Assembly: GCA_947504705.1 (NCBI GenBank)
Contig: CANNIA010000033.1
Location: 1 to 41,196 of the forward strand
Direction of reading: 5' to 3'
DNA: 41,196 nucleotides
Source of the DNA: Paracoccaceae bacterium
GTDB taxonomy: Bacteria > Pseudomonadota > Alphaproteobacteria > Rhodobacterales > Rhodobacteraceae
Shown here one piece after another: positions 1 to 8,428 of the stretch. How positions within the stretch are numbered: the first letter of the stretch is position 1; each line of letters begins with the position of its first letter. The notes under the pieces were generated by a model, which saw only the letters and a list, made by a program, of their open reading frames with translations, had not been told where the DNA came from and searched no databases. A program made the position numbers and the translations under genes.

Positions 1-87
1 AGGGGAAAGTTGCTTCCGTCGCCGGAAGGCGCGCCACAGCAGGCGTTTTCGCCGTAGGCGCAGGCGGTAAGCCCCGATCAGCCCCAT
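1..87 (-). CDS. Glycosyltransferase family 2-like protein, N-terminal fragment (cut by window edge)
   Basis: An open frame runs from an ATG at 87 to the left edge and gives 29 residues. They are rich in arginine and hold the strings LRLRR and RAFRRR. They align without gaps to the region just after the N-terminus of the next gene (LAYRNRLRRR...RAFRRR), with about 18 of 29 positions identical by eye. The start lies 14 bases downstream of that gene's stop, so the two are probably cotranscribed tandem paralogues. The catalytic part lies outside the window, so the glycosyltransferase assignment rests on the paralogy alone. No hit could be run. Confidence 0.6.
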   Translation of the reverse strand, partial: MGLIGAYRLRLRRKRLLWRAFRRRKQLSP

Positions 88-100
88 GGCTGCCCCCTGC

Positions 101-1138
101 TCATATCCATCCTCCGCGTGACATCAGGCCCAGCGCCTCTAGCTGCCGCCAGCCGGTGTATCGAGTCGAACTTGCCCAATGCAAGACCGGGTCATCTACC
201 AGACGATCATAATAGGCCGAATATTGGGCTCCATCGGCAAAATGCTCGCCCCGCAGTTTTTCTTCCTGTGACCTTTCAACAATTTCGGGCAAGAACTTGG
301 TGTGCAAAAGAACGCCCGAGGTTAGCTCGCCCCCGTCCGTCGAATAGACCTCATTAAGCTGCGGCGGCAGCAGGGCATGGGTCGAATTGACATAGGCATA
401 GCGCCAGTTCCAACGCACCAGTGGCGTCTTGTTCAGCGTCGGGGCCTTGCGGGGTTCGTCCGCAAAAAAGGCGCGGGCGCGGACCCCGCCCTGGATCCAC
501 AAATTGCGCAGCTTTGGCTGGACCTGCACCTGGTAATTGCCGCTATCGAACCAACACAGATGCGCAATCGGGTCATCCTCTGGGTCAGCTTCCCCCTGCG
601 AGACAGAGCCTTCCGGATACATGTCCACCGTCAACGCCCCGAAACTCGCCTGCCCTTGCTGGTCCAACCAGTCGGTTAACGCCGAAAGTGGCCGGGTCTG
701 CCAGTATGGGTAAACAAGGATCTCGTCGGCATCCAGTGTCAGGCACCAATGCCCATGCCCATATCGCAGCATCAGCCAAGTCAGCCAGTCCATCCCAAAG
801 CGCGAGGCCTTGTAGCTGTCCCCAGTCCGCCAGACCGAAGCATCGGGCGCGTCGGCCAAAAGTGCCGCCGTCCCATCATCACTGGCGTTGTCGACGATAA
901 GAAAGTGCCCGACGCCGAGGCGACGATTATGTGCCAGAAAGGCCGGCAGGCGTCGGGCCTCGTTCCGGACGCAGACAAAACACAGCACATCGCCGTCGTG
1001 GATCGCCACAGTCCGATCCGTGACCGATTCAAGCTGACCCCGCCGACGAAAGGCCCGGAAAAGCAATTGGCGACGGCGCAACCGGTTCCGATAGGCCAGC
1101 CAAAGCGCAATGGGTCCACCTGCTGGCTCGGGCAGCAT
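101..1138 (-). CDS. Glycosyltransferase family 2 protein
   Basis: The product has a basic N-terminus followed by a GT-A type nucleotide-sugar binding region: the string VRNEARRLPAFLAHNRRLGV, then FLIVDNASDDGT (the family 2 'VDN.S.DGT' signature) and LTLDADEILVY, which carries the metal-binding DxD-like acidic motif. It probably transfers a sugar onto a surface polysaccharide or lipid on the cytoplasmic side; donor and acceptor cannot be told. It directly follows galU, which makes UDP-glucose, and precedes a related gene. The start is uncertain. The longest frame begins with TTG at 1192, but its Shine-Dalgarno-like AAGGG abuts the codon. The paralogue's start aligns close to the ATG at 1138, so I chose that (345 residues). 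Confidence 0.8.
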   Translation of the reverse strand: MLPEPAGGPIALWLAYRNRLRRRQLLFRAFRRRGQLESVTDRTVAIHDGDVLCFVCVRNEARRLPAFLAHNRRLGVGHFLIVDNASDDGTAALLADAPDASVWRTGDSYKASRFGMDWLTWLMLRYGHGHWCLTLDADEILVYPYWQTRPLSALTDWLDQQGQASFGALTVDMYPEGSVSQGEADPEDDPIAHLCWFDSGNYQVQVQPKLRNLWIQGGVRARAFFADEPRKAPTLNKTPLVRWNWRYAYVNSTHALLPPQLNEVYSTDGGELTSGVLLHTKFLPEIVERSQEEKLRGEHFADGAQYSAYYDRLVDDPVLHWASSTRYTGWRQLEALGLMSRGGWI

Positions 1139-1195
1139 GCCGACCGGCCAGGCATCGGGGGTCGGGCCCCTATGCTCTGCCGGGCTGCGCAACCC

Positions 1196-2092
1196 TTACT
1201 GTGCCGCTTTTTGCATAGCCATAAGCTCGTGCAGGAACGTCTCGAACTCGCCACCCAGATCGGGGCGCGACAGGCCAAAGGCCACCGTCGCCTGCAGGAA
1301 CCCGATTTTCGAGCCGCAGTCATAGCGCTGCCCGCGGAACCGCAGGCCAAAGACACCTGACTTGCCATCCGCTTCCTCGGCAATGGCGTCGGTCAACTGA
1401 ATCTCGCCCCCGGCCCCCTGCTTCATCCGGTTAAGGTTGCTCAGCACCTTTGGCGTCAGGATATAGCGCCCGATGACCGCAAGGTTCGACGGCGCCTCCC
1501 CAGCGGCAGGTTTTTCCACCATGCCCTTTACGCGCACGATGCTGCCCTGGTCTTCGGCAATGTCCAAAATCCCATAGCTGGAGGTCTTGGACATCGGCAC
1601 TTCCATCGCGGCAACCATGCAGCCACCGGTTTCGGCGTACATCTCGATCATCTGCTGCAGGCAGGGGCGTTCGGCGGCAATGACGTCGTCCGGCAGTAGC
1701 ACGGCAAAGGGTTCGTTGCCGATCAGCCGCCGCGCGCACCAGACCGCGTGACCAAGGCCCATCGGCCGGTTCTGCCGCACATAGGCAATCGCTCCCGAAT
1801 CCATGTTGGTATCCTTGAGGATGTCCAACAGATCGGTCTTGCCCTTCTTGCGCAGCTCGCTTTCCAGCTCGGGCGCATAGTCGAAGTAATCCTCCAGCGC
1901 CGATTTCCCGCGCGAGGTGACGAAGATGAACTCCTTGATCCCGGCGGCCCGCGCTTCGTCGATCGCGTATTGAATAAGCGGCCGGTCGACCAGCGTCATG
2001 ATCTCTTTCGGGATCGACTTGGTCGCAGGCAGAAAGCGGGTGCCAAGGCCTGCAACAGGGAAGATGGCCTTAGTGATCTTTTTCGTCTTCAT
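1196..2092 (-). CDS. galU: UTP--glucose-1-phosphate uridylyltransferase
   Basis: GalU makes UDP-glucose from UTP and glucose-1-phosphate in the cytosol, for polysaccharide and envelope glycan synthesis. The nucleotidyltransferase signature PVAGLGTRFLPATKSIPKE is intact at the N-terminus, followed by VDRPLIQYAIDEA and the later VEKP and GGEIQLTDAI motifs typical of bacterial GalU. The frame is open upstream to 2200, but the ATG at 2092 (MKTKKITKAIFPVAG) matches the family's usual beginning and gives 298 residues, the normal length. Glycosyltransferase genes follow on the same strand. The 166-base gap to kdsB upstream suggests its own promoter or leader. Confidence 0.96.
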   Translation of the reverse strand: MKTKKITKAIFPVAGLGTRFLPATKSIPKEIMTLVDRPLIQYAIDEARAAGIKEFIFVTSRGKSALEDYFDYAPELESELRKKGKTDLLDILKDTNMDSGAIAYVRQNRPMGLGHAVWCARRLIGNEPFAVLLPDDVIAAERPCLQQMIEMYAETGGCMVAAMEVPMSKTSSYGILDIAEDQGSIVRVKGMVEKPAAGEAPSNLAVIGRYILTPKVLSNLNRMKQGAGGEIQLTDAIAEEADGKSGVFGLRFRGQRYDCGSKIGFLQATVAFGLSRPDLGGEFETFLHELMAMQKAAQ

Positions 2093-2258
2093 GCTCGATC
2101 CGTTCTTTACGCGGCCTTTCTTGGCCCGTCCCCACTTTTTACCAGAAGATTCTGGCCCGAAACGGGCAGAGACGCGACAATACTGGTAATTTGAACTCAC
2201 TGCTCAACCATTGCACGAAAAATCTTTCGAAATTGCGGGCAGTAGCAGCACATTCACC
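2093..2258 (-). promoter_or_regulatory. galU upstream region with adjacent inverted repeats
   Basis: This gap between kdsB and galU holds two adjoining inverted repeats: CCAGAA-GA-TTCTGG at 2142-2155 and GCCCG-AAA-CGGGC at 2155-2167. A weaker CGAAA-AATC-TTTCG lies at 2216-2229 and could end the kdsB transcript. No run of T follows the first two on the minus strand, so they look more like leader structure or operator-type palindromes than terminators. A convincing promoter could not be assigned by eye. Confidence 0.35.
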
Positions 2259-3059
2259 CTATTTTCCGTCAGATTTCGCCCGGTTCAGCATGGATTCGAT
2301 CACCGGAACGTCGGTTGGATTGTTCAATTCCCAGAATTCTCGCCCCCGGCCCTGAACTTCGACGCACAACACCGGATGTCCGTTTTCTAGAAACCGTAGT
2401 TGCTCCAGACCCTCAAGCATTTCAAGGGGACCAACCGGCAATTTGGGATAGGTCAAGAGTCCCGAAAGTCTATAAGCATAGACGCCGACATGATGAAATA
2501 CCGGTGTTGGCTCGTCCGCTGCATAGCCGCGCCCAGTATAGGGGATCACTTCCTTCGAGAAATAAAGCGCCCGGCCACCCACCCCGAAAACCGCCGTCGT
2601 CCCACCGACACGCCCCGCGCGCCGGTCGGCCAGAAAACCCGCAACCGCCCGCCCGTCACAGCGCAGGACCGGAGTGGCAATCACCGCCTCGGGGTCGGCA
2701 GCCAGACCCTTCACCAGATCCTCGACAAACCAGGCCGGCGTCAGCGGGGCATCGCCCTGCAGGTTCACCACCACGTCATAGCCCAGTAACCTCTCAGCCA
2801 CCTCGGCGCACCGCTCCGTGCCGTTCTGGGCATCCGACGAGGTCATCACCACCTCGGCCCCGAACTCCCGGGCATGATCGGCAATCCGGTCATCATCGGT
2901 CGCCACCACCACCCGGTCGATCTCCTTGACCGCCATCGCCGCCTCCCAGCTGCGGCGGATCAGGGTCTTTTCGCCATCCGGGCCGCGCAGAACGACCAGC
3001 GGCTTGCCAGGATAGCGAGTGCTGGCATAGCGGGCCGGAATGGCGATCAACGTCTTCAT
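2259..3059 (-). CDS. kdsB: 3-deoxy-manno-octulosonate cytidylyltransferase (CMP-Kdo synthetase family)
   Basis: This family activates Kdo with CTP to CMP-Kdo for lipopolysaccharide core or Kdo-linked capsule. The N-terminal IPARYASTRYPGKPL motif, VVVATDDDRI and the 266-residue length fit KdsB. Two segments differ from the E. coli pattern as I remember it. The usual NVQGDEP is NLQGDAP here, and the C-terminus reads ELNNPTDVP instead of the usual GIDTPEDL. It may belong to a Rhodobacteraceae-specific clade with another 2-keto sugar as substrate; that is inference. Its start overlaps the end of cysQ by four bases (ATGA), so the two are translationally coupled. Confidence 0.85.
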   Translation of the reverse strand: MKTLIAIPARYASTRYPGKPLVVLRGPDGEKTLIRRSWEAAMAVKEIDRVVVATDDDRIADHAREFGAEVVMTSSDAQNGTERCAEVAERLLGYDVVVNLQGDAPLTPAWFVEDLVKGLAADPEAVIATPVLRCDGRAVAGFLADRRAGRVGGTTAVFGVGGRALYFSKEVIPYTGRGYAADEPTPVFHHVGVYAYRLSGLLTYPKLPVGPLEMLEGLEQLRFLENGHPVLCVEVQGRGREFWELNNPTDVPVIESMLNRAKSDGK

Positions 3060-3847
3060 TTTAGCACGACACCCGGAGCAAAGGCGATGAAGAACGGATT
3101 GTCCCAGCCCGGCTTGCCATAGGTCAGCGGCTGGCGGTCATCAAAACGAACAACCTGCCCGCCCGCCCGGCGCAACACGGCGTCGCCGGCCGCCGTGTCC
3201 CACTCCATCGTGCGTCCCAGCCGGGGGTAAAGATCAGCCTCGCCGGTCGCCACCAGACAGAACTTCAGGCTCGACCCGGCCGAGGTCATGTCCCGTACGG
3301 CGTATCTGCCGATATAGTCGTCGGTCGCCTGATCGCGATGCGATTTCGACGCAACCACCATCAGCGCCGCATTGTCCGGCTTCGCCACGCTCAAGGGATG
3401 CAGCGGCCCGGCCTGATCCTTGGCAAACGCTCCCGTTTCCTCAACCGCGCCGCCATTGGCCAGTGTATAGAATAATCGCCCCTTGGCGGGCGCATAGACG
3501 ACGCCCGCGACCGGAGCCCCGTTTTCGACATAGGCGATGTTCACCGTGAAATCGCCGCGCCGCTGAACAAATTCTTTGGTGCCGTCGAGGGGGTCGACGA
3601 TCAGGAATGTCTGGGCTGAAAGGGCATGGCTCGCCGCCTGTTCCTCGGTGATCAGCGGCAGATCCGGGAAAGCCGTCCGCAATCCAGCCGAGATTACTGC
3701 ATCAGCCGCTTCGTCGGCTGCGGTTACCGGGCTTGCATCGCCCTTGGCCCGAACCTCGAAATCCGGGCCGTCATAGACCGCCATGATCGCATCGCCCGCT
3801 TCCAGAGCAAGCCGCCGCATCACCGGCACCAGCTTTGCAAGATCCAT
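3056..3847 (-). CDS. cysQ: 3'(2'),5'-bisphosphate nucleotidase
   Basis: CysQ hydrolyses 3'-phosphoadenosine 5'-phosphate (PAP) to AMP, clearing a by-product of sulfate assimilation and sulfotransfer. It belongs to the Mg-dependent, Li-sensitive inositol monophosphatase family. All metal-site motifs are visible: ITEEQ, DPLDGTKEF and EWDTAAGDAVL. The frame extends upstream to 3979, but two ATG codons at 3850 and 3847 begin the family-like MDLAKLVPVM. GGGGAG sits 5 bases before the second one, which favours 3847 (263 residues). It is divergent from the ABC permease gene and coupled to kdsB. Confidence 0.92.
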   Translation of the reverse strand: MDLAKLVPVMRRLALEAGDAIMAVYDGPDFEVRAKGDASPVTAADEAADAVISAGLRTAFPDLPLITEEQAASHALSAQTFLIVDPLDGTKEFVQRRGDFTVNIAYVENGAPVAGVVYAPAKGRLFYTLANGGAVEETGAFAKDQAGPLHPLSVAKPDNAALMVVASKSHRDQATDDYIGRYAVRDMTSAGSSLKFCLVATGEADLYPRLGRTMEWDTAAGDAVLRRAGGQVVRFDDRQPLTYGKPGWDNPFFIAFAPGVVLK

Positions 3848-3967
3848 CATGACTCCCCGGTCTGAATGAGAACAATTGAACTTGTGGTTCGGCGCACTTA
3901 TCCTTCGCCGATAACGGAACGGCAAGCTTTCCCTGCCAAGGCTTCCGTACCAGAGCGAGTTGAACCG

Positions 3968-4792
3968 ATGTTCCGCCACGTTACCCGCAAAAGAACCCTG
4001 CTCGGAACCGCGCTAAGAACGCTGGAGCTGATCTTTCACTGCGCGGTACGCGAACTTCGGAAGTCGCACGGAAATGCGCTTCTCGGGCTGCTGATGACAA
4101 TCTTTCAGTCCATCATCATCGTGATCGTGATGTACGTGACCTTCGAAATTCTGGGCCTACGCCGGATCGCCGTGCGCGGCGATTTCGTGCTTTATGTGAT
4201 GTCCGGTGTTTTCATGTTCTCGACGCACGTCTCGGCAATCGGGGCGGTTTCACGGGCGGATGGCCCGGCCTCGCCAATGATGATGCATTCCCCGATGAAC
4301 CCGATTATCTCGATTTGCGGCGCCGCCCTGGCAGTCCTTTACAAACAGGTCCTCGCAGCCTTGGTCGTTCTTTTCCTCTACCACGCGCTCTTCACTCCGG
4401 TCGTTATCGAGGATCCTGTTTCAGATATCGGCATTCTTCTTCTGGCCTGGGCCTCGGGCCTTGGGATCGGCATGGTTCTGCGTTCCGCCCGGCCATGGCA
4501 GCCTGATCTGGCTTCGGTTCTTACCACTGTCATCATGCGGGTGAACATTTTCGCGTCCGGCAAGATGATGGTGGCAAACAATGTGACACCGCAATTGCGG
4601 GCATATTTCGATTGGAATCCACTGTTTCACATCATCGACCAGGCCCGCGGCTACACGTTCCTGAATTACACGCCGCATTTCACTTCGGTCAGCTATGCGC
4701 TCAAGGTTACGTTGGTCTTTGTCACCATCGGCCTGATGGCTGAATTCTTCACCAAGCAGCACATATCGGAAAGCTGGGGCAAGCGGCACTGA
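3968..4792 (+). CDS. ABC-2 type transporter permease (polysaccharide export, KpsM-like)
   Basis: This is a membrane protein of about 274 residues with the ABC-2 permease layout: a cytoplasmic N-terminus with ALRTLELIFHCAVRELRKSHGNALLG, then about six hydrophobic spans (for example LLMTIFQSIIIVIVMYV, and two in the middle third) and a C-terminal span. WNPLFHIIDQARG, between the fifth and sixth spans, resembles the conserved 'NP' loop of KpsM/RfbD export permeases. Such proteins pair with a KpsT-type ATPase to export capsule or O-antigen, but no ATPase gene is adjacent. The start was set to the ATG at 3968 rather than the frame's first codon at 3866, because homologous-looking sequence begins there. 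Divergent from cysQ. Confidence 0.8.
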   Translation: MFRHVTRKRTLLGTALRTLELIFHCAVRELRKSHGNALLGLLMTIFQSIIIVIVMYVTFEILGLRRIAVRGDFVLYVMSGVFMFSTHVSAIGAVSRADGPASPMMMHSPMNPIISICGAALAVLYKQVLAALVVLFLYHALFTPVVIEDPVSDIGILLLAWASGLGIGMVLRSARPWQPDLASVLTTVIMRVNIFASGKMMVANNVTPQLRAYFDWNPLFHIIDQARGYTFLNYTPHFTSVSYALKVTLVFVTIGLMAEFFTKQHISESWGKRH

Positions 4793-5192
4793 CCGGTGGT
4801 CTTGGCCTCGGCTGCTGTTGTCATCGCCGTGGCTTCCTCGGCGGCGGTGAACGCCGAAGGAACGGCGGTTCGGCGCCATGATATCGGCAGCTACCGCATG
4901 TCTGAACGGGGCTATGGCTTCGCGATTGTCCTCTTTCCGTTGGATGGAAGCCATCGCATTTCAGGATGTTGCACTCTGACCGTGCGTCAGACCGAAGTTT
5001 GATCCCCCATTCGGACGAAATCTCGGAAGATTTGCCGGATTCCACACGCCGAAGCCGTTGCAGGGCCGAAAGCACCTGCCTATATACGCTGGGCACGACG
5101 GCAGGTCGCCAGACATGTCGCCAATCCAGGGTAGGGATGCCTGCTTGCAAGGGTCCTTGCCGGAACATCGCCTGAAGTAAAGGGATACGAAT
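4793..5192. other. 400-base non-coding stretch before dnaK
   Basis: No convincing gene is present. Short frames on both strands lack ribosome sites and protein-like composition. The last part holds the dnaK promoter (5058-5088) and about 100 bases of leader. The leader contains a small hairpin, GCAAG-GGTC-CTTGC at 5147-5160, about 32 bases before the start codon. Confidence 0.6.
5058..5088 (+). promoter_or_regulatory. Heat-shock (RpoH-type) promoter of dnaK
   Basis: TTGCAG at 5058-5063 is separated by 17 bases from TATATA at 5081-5086. The -10 block reads CCTATATACG, which fits the alphaproteobacterial sigma-32 consensus CnTATnTnnG as I know it; the -35 is GTTG instead of CTTG. It would also serve the housekeeping sigma factor. 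Predicted start about 5093-5096, giving a leader near 100 bases. Confidence 0.6.
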
Positions 5193-7094
5193 ATGGCCAA
5201 AGTCATCGGTATTGACCTCGGGACCACGAACTCCTGCGTCGCCATCATGGACGGCGCCCAGCCGCGGGTCATCGAAAACTCGGAAGGCGCGCGCACCACG
5301 CCGTCAATCGTCGGCTTCACAGAAAGCGAACGCCTTGTCGGCCAGCCCGCCAAGCGCCAGGCCGTGACCAACCCCACCAACACTGTCTTTGCTGTAAAGC
5401 GCCTTATCGGCCGCCGTCTGGGCGATGCCGAGGTGGAAAAGGACAAGAAACTTGTTCCCTATACCATCGTCGATGCTGGCAACGGCGACGCCTGGGTTCA
5501 GGTTCGGGGCGAGAAGTATTCGCCCAGCCAGGTCTCGGCGTTCATCCTGCAGAAGATGAAGGAAACGGCTGAATCGTATCTGGGTGAAACTGTCACGCAG
5601 GCCGTGATCACCGTGCCGGCCTATTTCAACGACGCCCAGCGTCAGGCCACCAAGGATGCGGGCAAGATCGCTGGCCTTGAGGTGCTGCGCATCATCAACG
5701 AACCGACCGCGGCCGCGCTGGCCTATGGTCTGGACAAGAAAGAGGCCCGCACGATTGCGGTCTATGACCTTGGCGGCGGCACTTTCGACATCACCATCCT
5801 GGAAATCGACGACGGCCTTTTCGAGGTGAAGTCCACGAACGGCGACACTTTCCTTGGCGGCGAAGACTTCGACATGCGCATCGTCCAGTACCTGGCTGAT
5901 GAGTTCAAGAAAGAGCATGGCGTCGACCTGACCTTGGACAAGATGGCCCTTCAGCGCCTGAAGGAAGCGGCTGAAAAGGCCAAGATCGAGCTTTCGTCCA
6001 GCCAGCAGACCGAAATAAACCAACCTTTCATCTCGATGAACAACGGCCAGCCCTTGCACCTGGTGATGAAGCTGACCCGGTCGAAACTGGAAAGCCTGGT
6101 CGAAGACCTGATCAAGAAGTCGATCAAGCCCTGCATGGCCGCGCTGAAGGATGCTGGCGTTTCCAAGGATGACATCGACGAAGTTGTGCTGGTCGGCGGT
6201 ATGACCCGCATGCCGCGCGTGATCGAGGAAGTGACCAAGTACTTCGGCAAGGAGCCTCACAAGGGCGTGAACCCCGACGAAGTCGTTGCGCTGGGCGCAG
6301 CCATTCAGGCTGGCGTTCTGCAAGGCGATGTCAAGGACGTGGTGCTGCTGGACGTGACCCCGCTGTCCTTGGGCATCGAAACCCTTGGTGGCGTCTTCAC
6401 CCGCCTGATCGACCGCAACACGACGATCCCGACCAAGAAGTCGCAGGTGTTCAGCACCGCCGAGGACAACCAGAACGCCGTGACGATCCGCTGCTTCCAG
6501 GGCGAGCGCGAAATGGCAGCCGACAACAAGATGCTGGGCCAGTTCAATCTGGAACAGATCCCGCCCGCCCCGCGTGGCGTACCGCAGATCGAGGTGACCT
6601 TCGACATCGACGCCAACGGCATCGTGTCGGTGAAAGCCAAGGACAAGGGCACCAACAAGGAACAGGCGATCACCATCCAGGCCTCGGGTGGTCTGTCGGA
6701 TGATGAAATCCAGAAGATGGTCCGCGACGCCGAGGCGAATGCCGAAGCCGACAAGGAACGCCGTGAACTGGTCGAAACCCGTAACCAGGGTGAAAGCCTT
6801 CTGCACTCGACCAAGAAGTCCTTGGCCGAGCATGGCGACAAGGTCGACCCCTCGACTGTCGAGGCGATTGAGCTGGCCATGGGCCCGCTGGAAGACGCGC
6901 TGAAAGGCGAAGACGCCGGCAAGATCAAGGGCGGGATCCAGAACCTGACCGAAGCTGCGATGAAACTGGGCGAAGCCATCTACAAGGCGACCCAGTCCGA
7001 AGGCGGCCCGGCCGAGGACGAGCCGCGGCCGATTGATGACGATGACATCGTCGACGCCGACTTCGAAGACCTCGGCAACAAAAAGCGGAAGTAA
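5193..7094 (+). CDS. dnaK: Molecular chaperone DnaK (Hsp70)
   Basis: DnaK is the ATP-dependent Hsp70 chaperone that folds and protects cytosolic proteins together with DnaJ and GrpE. The product has the full family layout: nucleotide-binding domain (residues about 1-385) with [24 protein letters not shown] and [12 protein letters not shown]; the conserved linker and start of the substrate domain [18 protein letters not shown]; and an acidic C-terminal tail, [13 protein letters not shown]. The 633-residue length is normal. AAAGGGAT precedes the ATG. It is followed by dnaJ after 73 bases, the usual alphaproteobacterial arrangement. Confidence 0.99.
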   Translation: MAKVIGIDLGTTNSCVAIMDGAQPRVIENSEGARTTPSIVGFTESERLVGQPAKRQAVTNPTNTVFAVKRLIGRRLGDAEVEKDKKLVPYTIVDAGNGDAWVQVRGEKYSPSQVSAFILQKMKETAESYLGETVTQAVITVPAYFNDAQRQATKDAGKIAGLEVLRIINEPTAAALAYGLDKKEARTIAVYDLGGGTFDITILEIDDGLFEVKSTNGDTFLGGEDFDMRIVQYLADEFKKEHGVDLTLDKMALQRLKEAAEKAKIELSSSQQTEINQPFISMNNGQPLHLVMKLTRSKLESLVEDLIKKSIKPCMAALKDAGVSKDDIDEVVLVGGMTRMPRVIEEVTKYFGKEPHKGVNPDEVVALGAAIQAGVLQGDVKDVVLLDVTPLSLGIETLGGVFTRLIDRNTTIPTKKSQVFSTAEDNQNAVTIRCFQGEREMAADNKMLGQFNLEQIPPAPRGVPQIEVTFDIDANGIVSVKAKDKGTNKEQAITIQASGGLSDDEIQKMVRDAEANAEADKERRELVETRNQGESLLHSTKKSLAEHGDKVDPSTVEAIELAMGPLEDALKGEDAGKIKGGIQNLTEAAMKLGEAIYKATQSEGGPAEDEPRPIDDDDIVDADFEDLGNKKRK

Positions 7095-7117
7095 CGCTGC
7101 GTGAATCGGTGAAACGG

Positions 7118-7137
7118 GCGGTCTGGCAACGGACCGC
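7118..7137 (+). promoter_or_regulatory. Intergenic hairpin between dnaK and dnaJ
   Basis: GCGGTC (7118-7123) pairs with GACCGC (7132-7137) around an 8-base loop. There is no T run straight after it, so full termination is unlikely. Such stem-loops between dnaK and dnaJ can lower dnaJ expression or stabilise the dnaK transcript end. Confidence 0.5.
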
Positions 7138-7167
7138 TCTACGCCGGTTCGACTTGGGGGTTTTGCT

Positions 7168-8316
7168 GTGGCAAAGCGCGACTATTACGAAGTGCTCGGC
7201 TCAAAGAAGGGCGCTACGGCTGAAGAGCTAAAGAAAGCCTATCGGGCGAAAGCAAAAGAGCTTCATCCCGATCGCAACGCCGACAACCCACAGGCCGAGG
7301 CCCAGTTCAAAGAAGTGAACGAGGCTTACGAGGTTCTGAAGGACGAACAGAAAAAGGCGGCCTATGACCGTTTCGGCCATGCGGCTTTTGAAGGTGGCAT
7401 GGGCGGCGGTCCGCGTCCCGGCGGCGGCCAGCAGGGCGACTTTGCCTCTGCCTTCTCGGACGTGTTCGAAGATCTTTTTGGTGATTTCATGGGCCGGGGC
7501 GGCGGCGGCGGTGGCCGGTCCCGCGCCCAGCGCGGCTCGGACCTGCGCTATAACATGCGGGTCAGCCTGGAAGAGGCCTATTCCGGCAGCCAGAAGACGA
7601 TCACGGTGCCAACTTCGGCGACCTGCGACACATGCCATGGTTCGGGCTCTGAAGGCGGGGGTGAGCCGGTCACCTGCCCAACCTGCAATGGCATAGGCAA
7701 GGTCCGGGCGCAGCAGGGGTTCTTTACCATCGAGCGCACCTGCCACCAGTGCAATGGCATGGGCCAGATCATCAAGAACCCCTGCAAGAACTGCGGTGGT
7801 CAAGGCCGCGTTCAGCGCGAAAAGTCGTTGTCCGTCAACATCCCGAAGGGGGTTGAGACCGGAACCCGGATTCGTCTGGCGGGTGAGGGCGAGGCTGGCC
7901 TGCGCGGTGGCCCGGCGGGCGATCTTTACATCTTCATCGAGGTGAAGGACCACGCGATCTTCCAGCGCGACGGGGTGCATCTTTTCTGCCGGGTGCCAGT
8001 GTCGATGCCAACCGCCGCTCTTGGTGGCGAGGTTGAAGTCCCAACGATCGACGGCGGCAAGGCCAGGGTCAAGGTGCCAGTCGGCGCGCAGAACGGCAAA
8101 CAGATGCGCCTGCGGATGAAGGGGATGCCTGCGCTTCGATCTCCGAACACCGGCGACATGGTGATCGAACTGGCCGTCGAAACCCCGGTTAACCTGACCA
8201 CCCGGCAACGGGAACTGCTCTGCGAGTTTGAAAAGCTCAGTGAAGAGAACAACCCCGAAGGGTCGTCGTTCTTTTCCAAGGTCAAGGGCTTCTGGGACGG
8301 GATGAAGGGCCAATAA
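7168..8316 (+). CDS. dnaJ: Chaperone protein DnaJ
   Basis: DnaJ is the Hsp40 co-chaperone that hands substrates to DnaK and stimulates its ATPase. Residues 1-70 form the J domain with the catalytic HPD triad (LHPDRN). A glycine-rich linker follows. The zinc domain then holds all four CxxCxGxG repeats: [24 protein letters not shown] and CKNCGGQG. The C-terminal substrate-binding domain is complete, and the 382-residue length is normal. The start codon is GTG at 7168 ([11 protein letters not shown]), preceded by a G-rich ribosome site. Probably cotranscribed with dnaK. Confidence 0.98.
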   Translation: MAKRDYYEVLGSKKGATAEELKKAYRAKAKELHPDRNADNPQAEAQFKEVNEAYEVLKDEQKKAAYDRFGHAAFEGGMGGGPRPGGGQQGDFASAFSDVFEDLFGDFMGRGGGGGGRSRAQRGSDLRYNMRVSLEEAYSGSQKTITVPTSATCDTCHGSGSEGGGEPVTCPTCNGIGKVRAQQGFFTIERTCHQCNGMGQIIKNPCKNCGGQGRVQREKSLSVNIPKGVETGTRIRLAGEGEAGLRGGPAGDLYIFIEVKDHAIFQRDGVHLFCRVPVSMPTAALGGEVEVPTIDGGKARVKVPVGAQNGKQMRLRMKGMPALRSPNTGDMVIELAVETPVNLTTRQRELLCEFEKLSEENNPEGSSFFSKVKGFWDGMKGQ

Positions 8317-8317
8317 A

Positions 8318-8367
8318 GGTAGGTCGACAAGTCGGTATTTTTGGTAGGTCGAAGAAACCGACCTATT
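8318..8367 (+). repeat. Direct and inverted repeats after dnaJ
   Basis: GGTAGGTCGA occurs twice, at 8318-8327 and 8343-8352. The second copy forms a hairpin, TAGGTCG (8345-8351) with CGACCTA (8359-8365), extendable by two G-T pairs. TATTTTT lies between the copies at 8336-8342, after a short CGAC-AA-GTCG stem (8325-8334), so the block probably acts as a dnaJ terminator. Confidence 0.5.
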
Positions 8368-8428
8368 GCCCACTCAACTTAGCGCGCCAATTAACCAAAC
8401 CTTCACCATGATGCGACAGACTTGCACC

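Noticed and set aside
4796-5002. Small frame between the permease and dnaK
   Set aside because: No ribosome site, no signal peptide cleavage pattern that fits, and poor protein-like composition; the area is better read as non-coding.
5304-6833. A 509-codon open frame on the minus strand opposite dnaK
   Set aside because: It mirrors the codon pattern of dnaK; long antisense frames opposite dnaK are a well-known artefact. The sense gene is complete with all motifs.
7228-8373. A 381-codon minus frame opposite dnaJ
   Set aside because: It has no protein-like motifs; it results from strong third-position GC bias in dnaJ.
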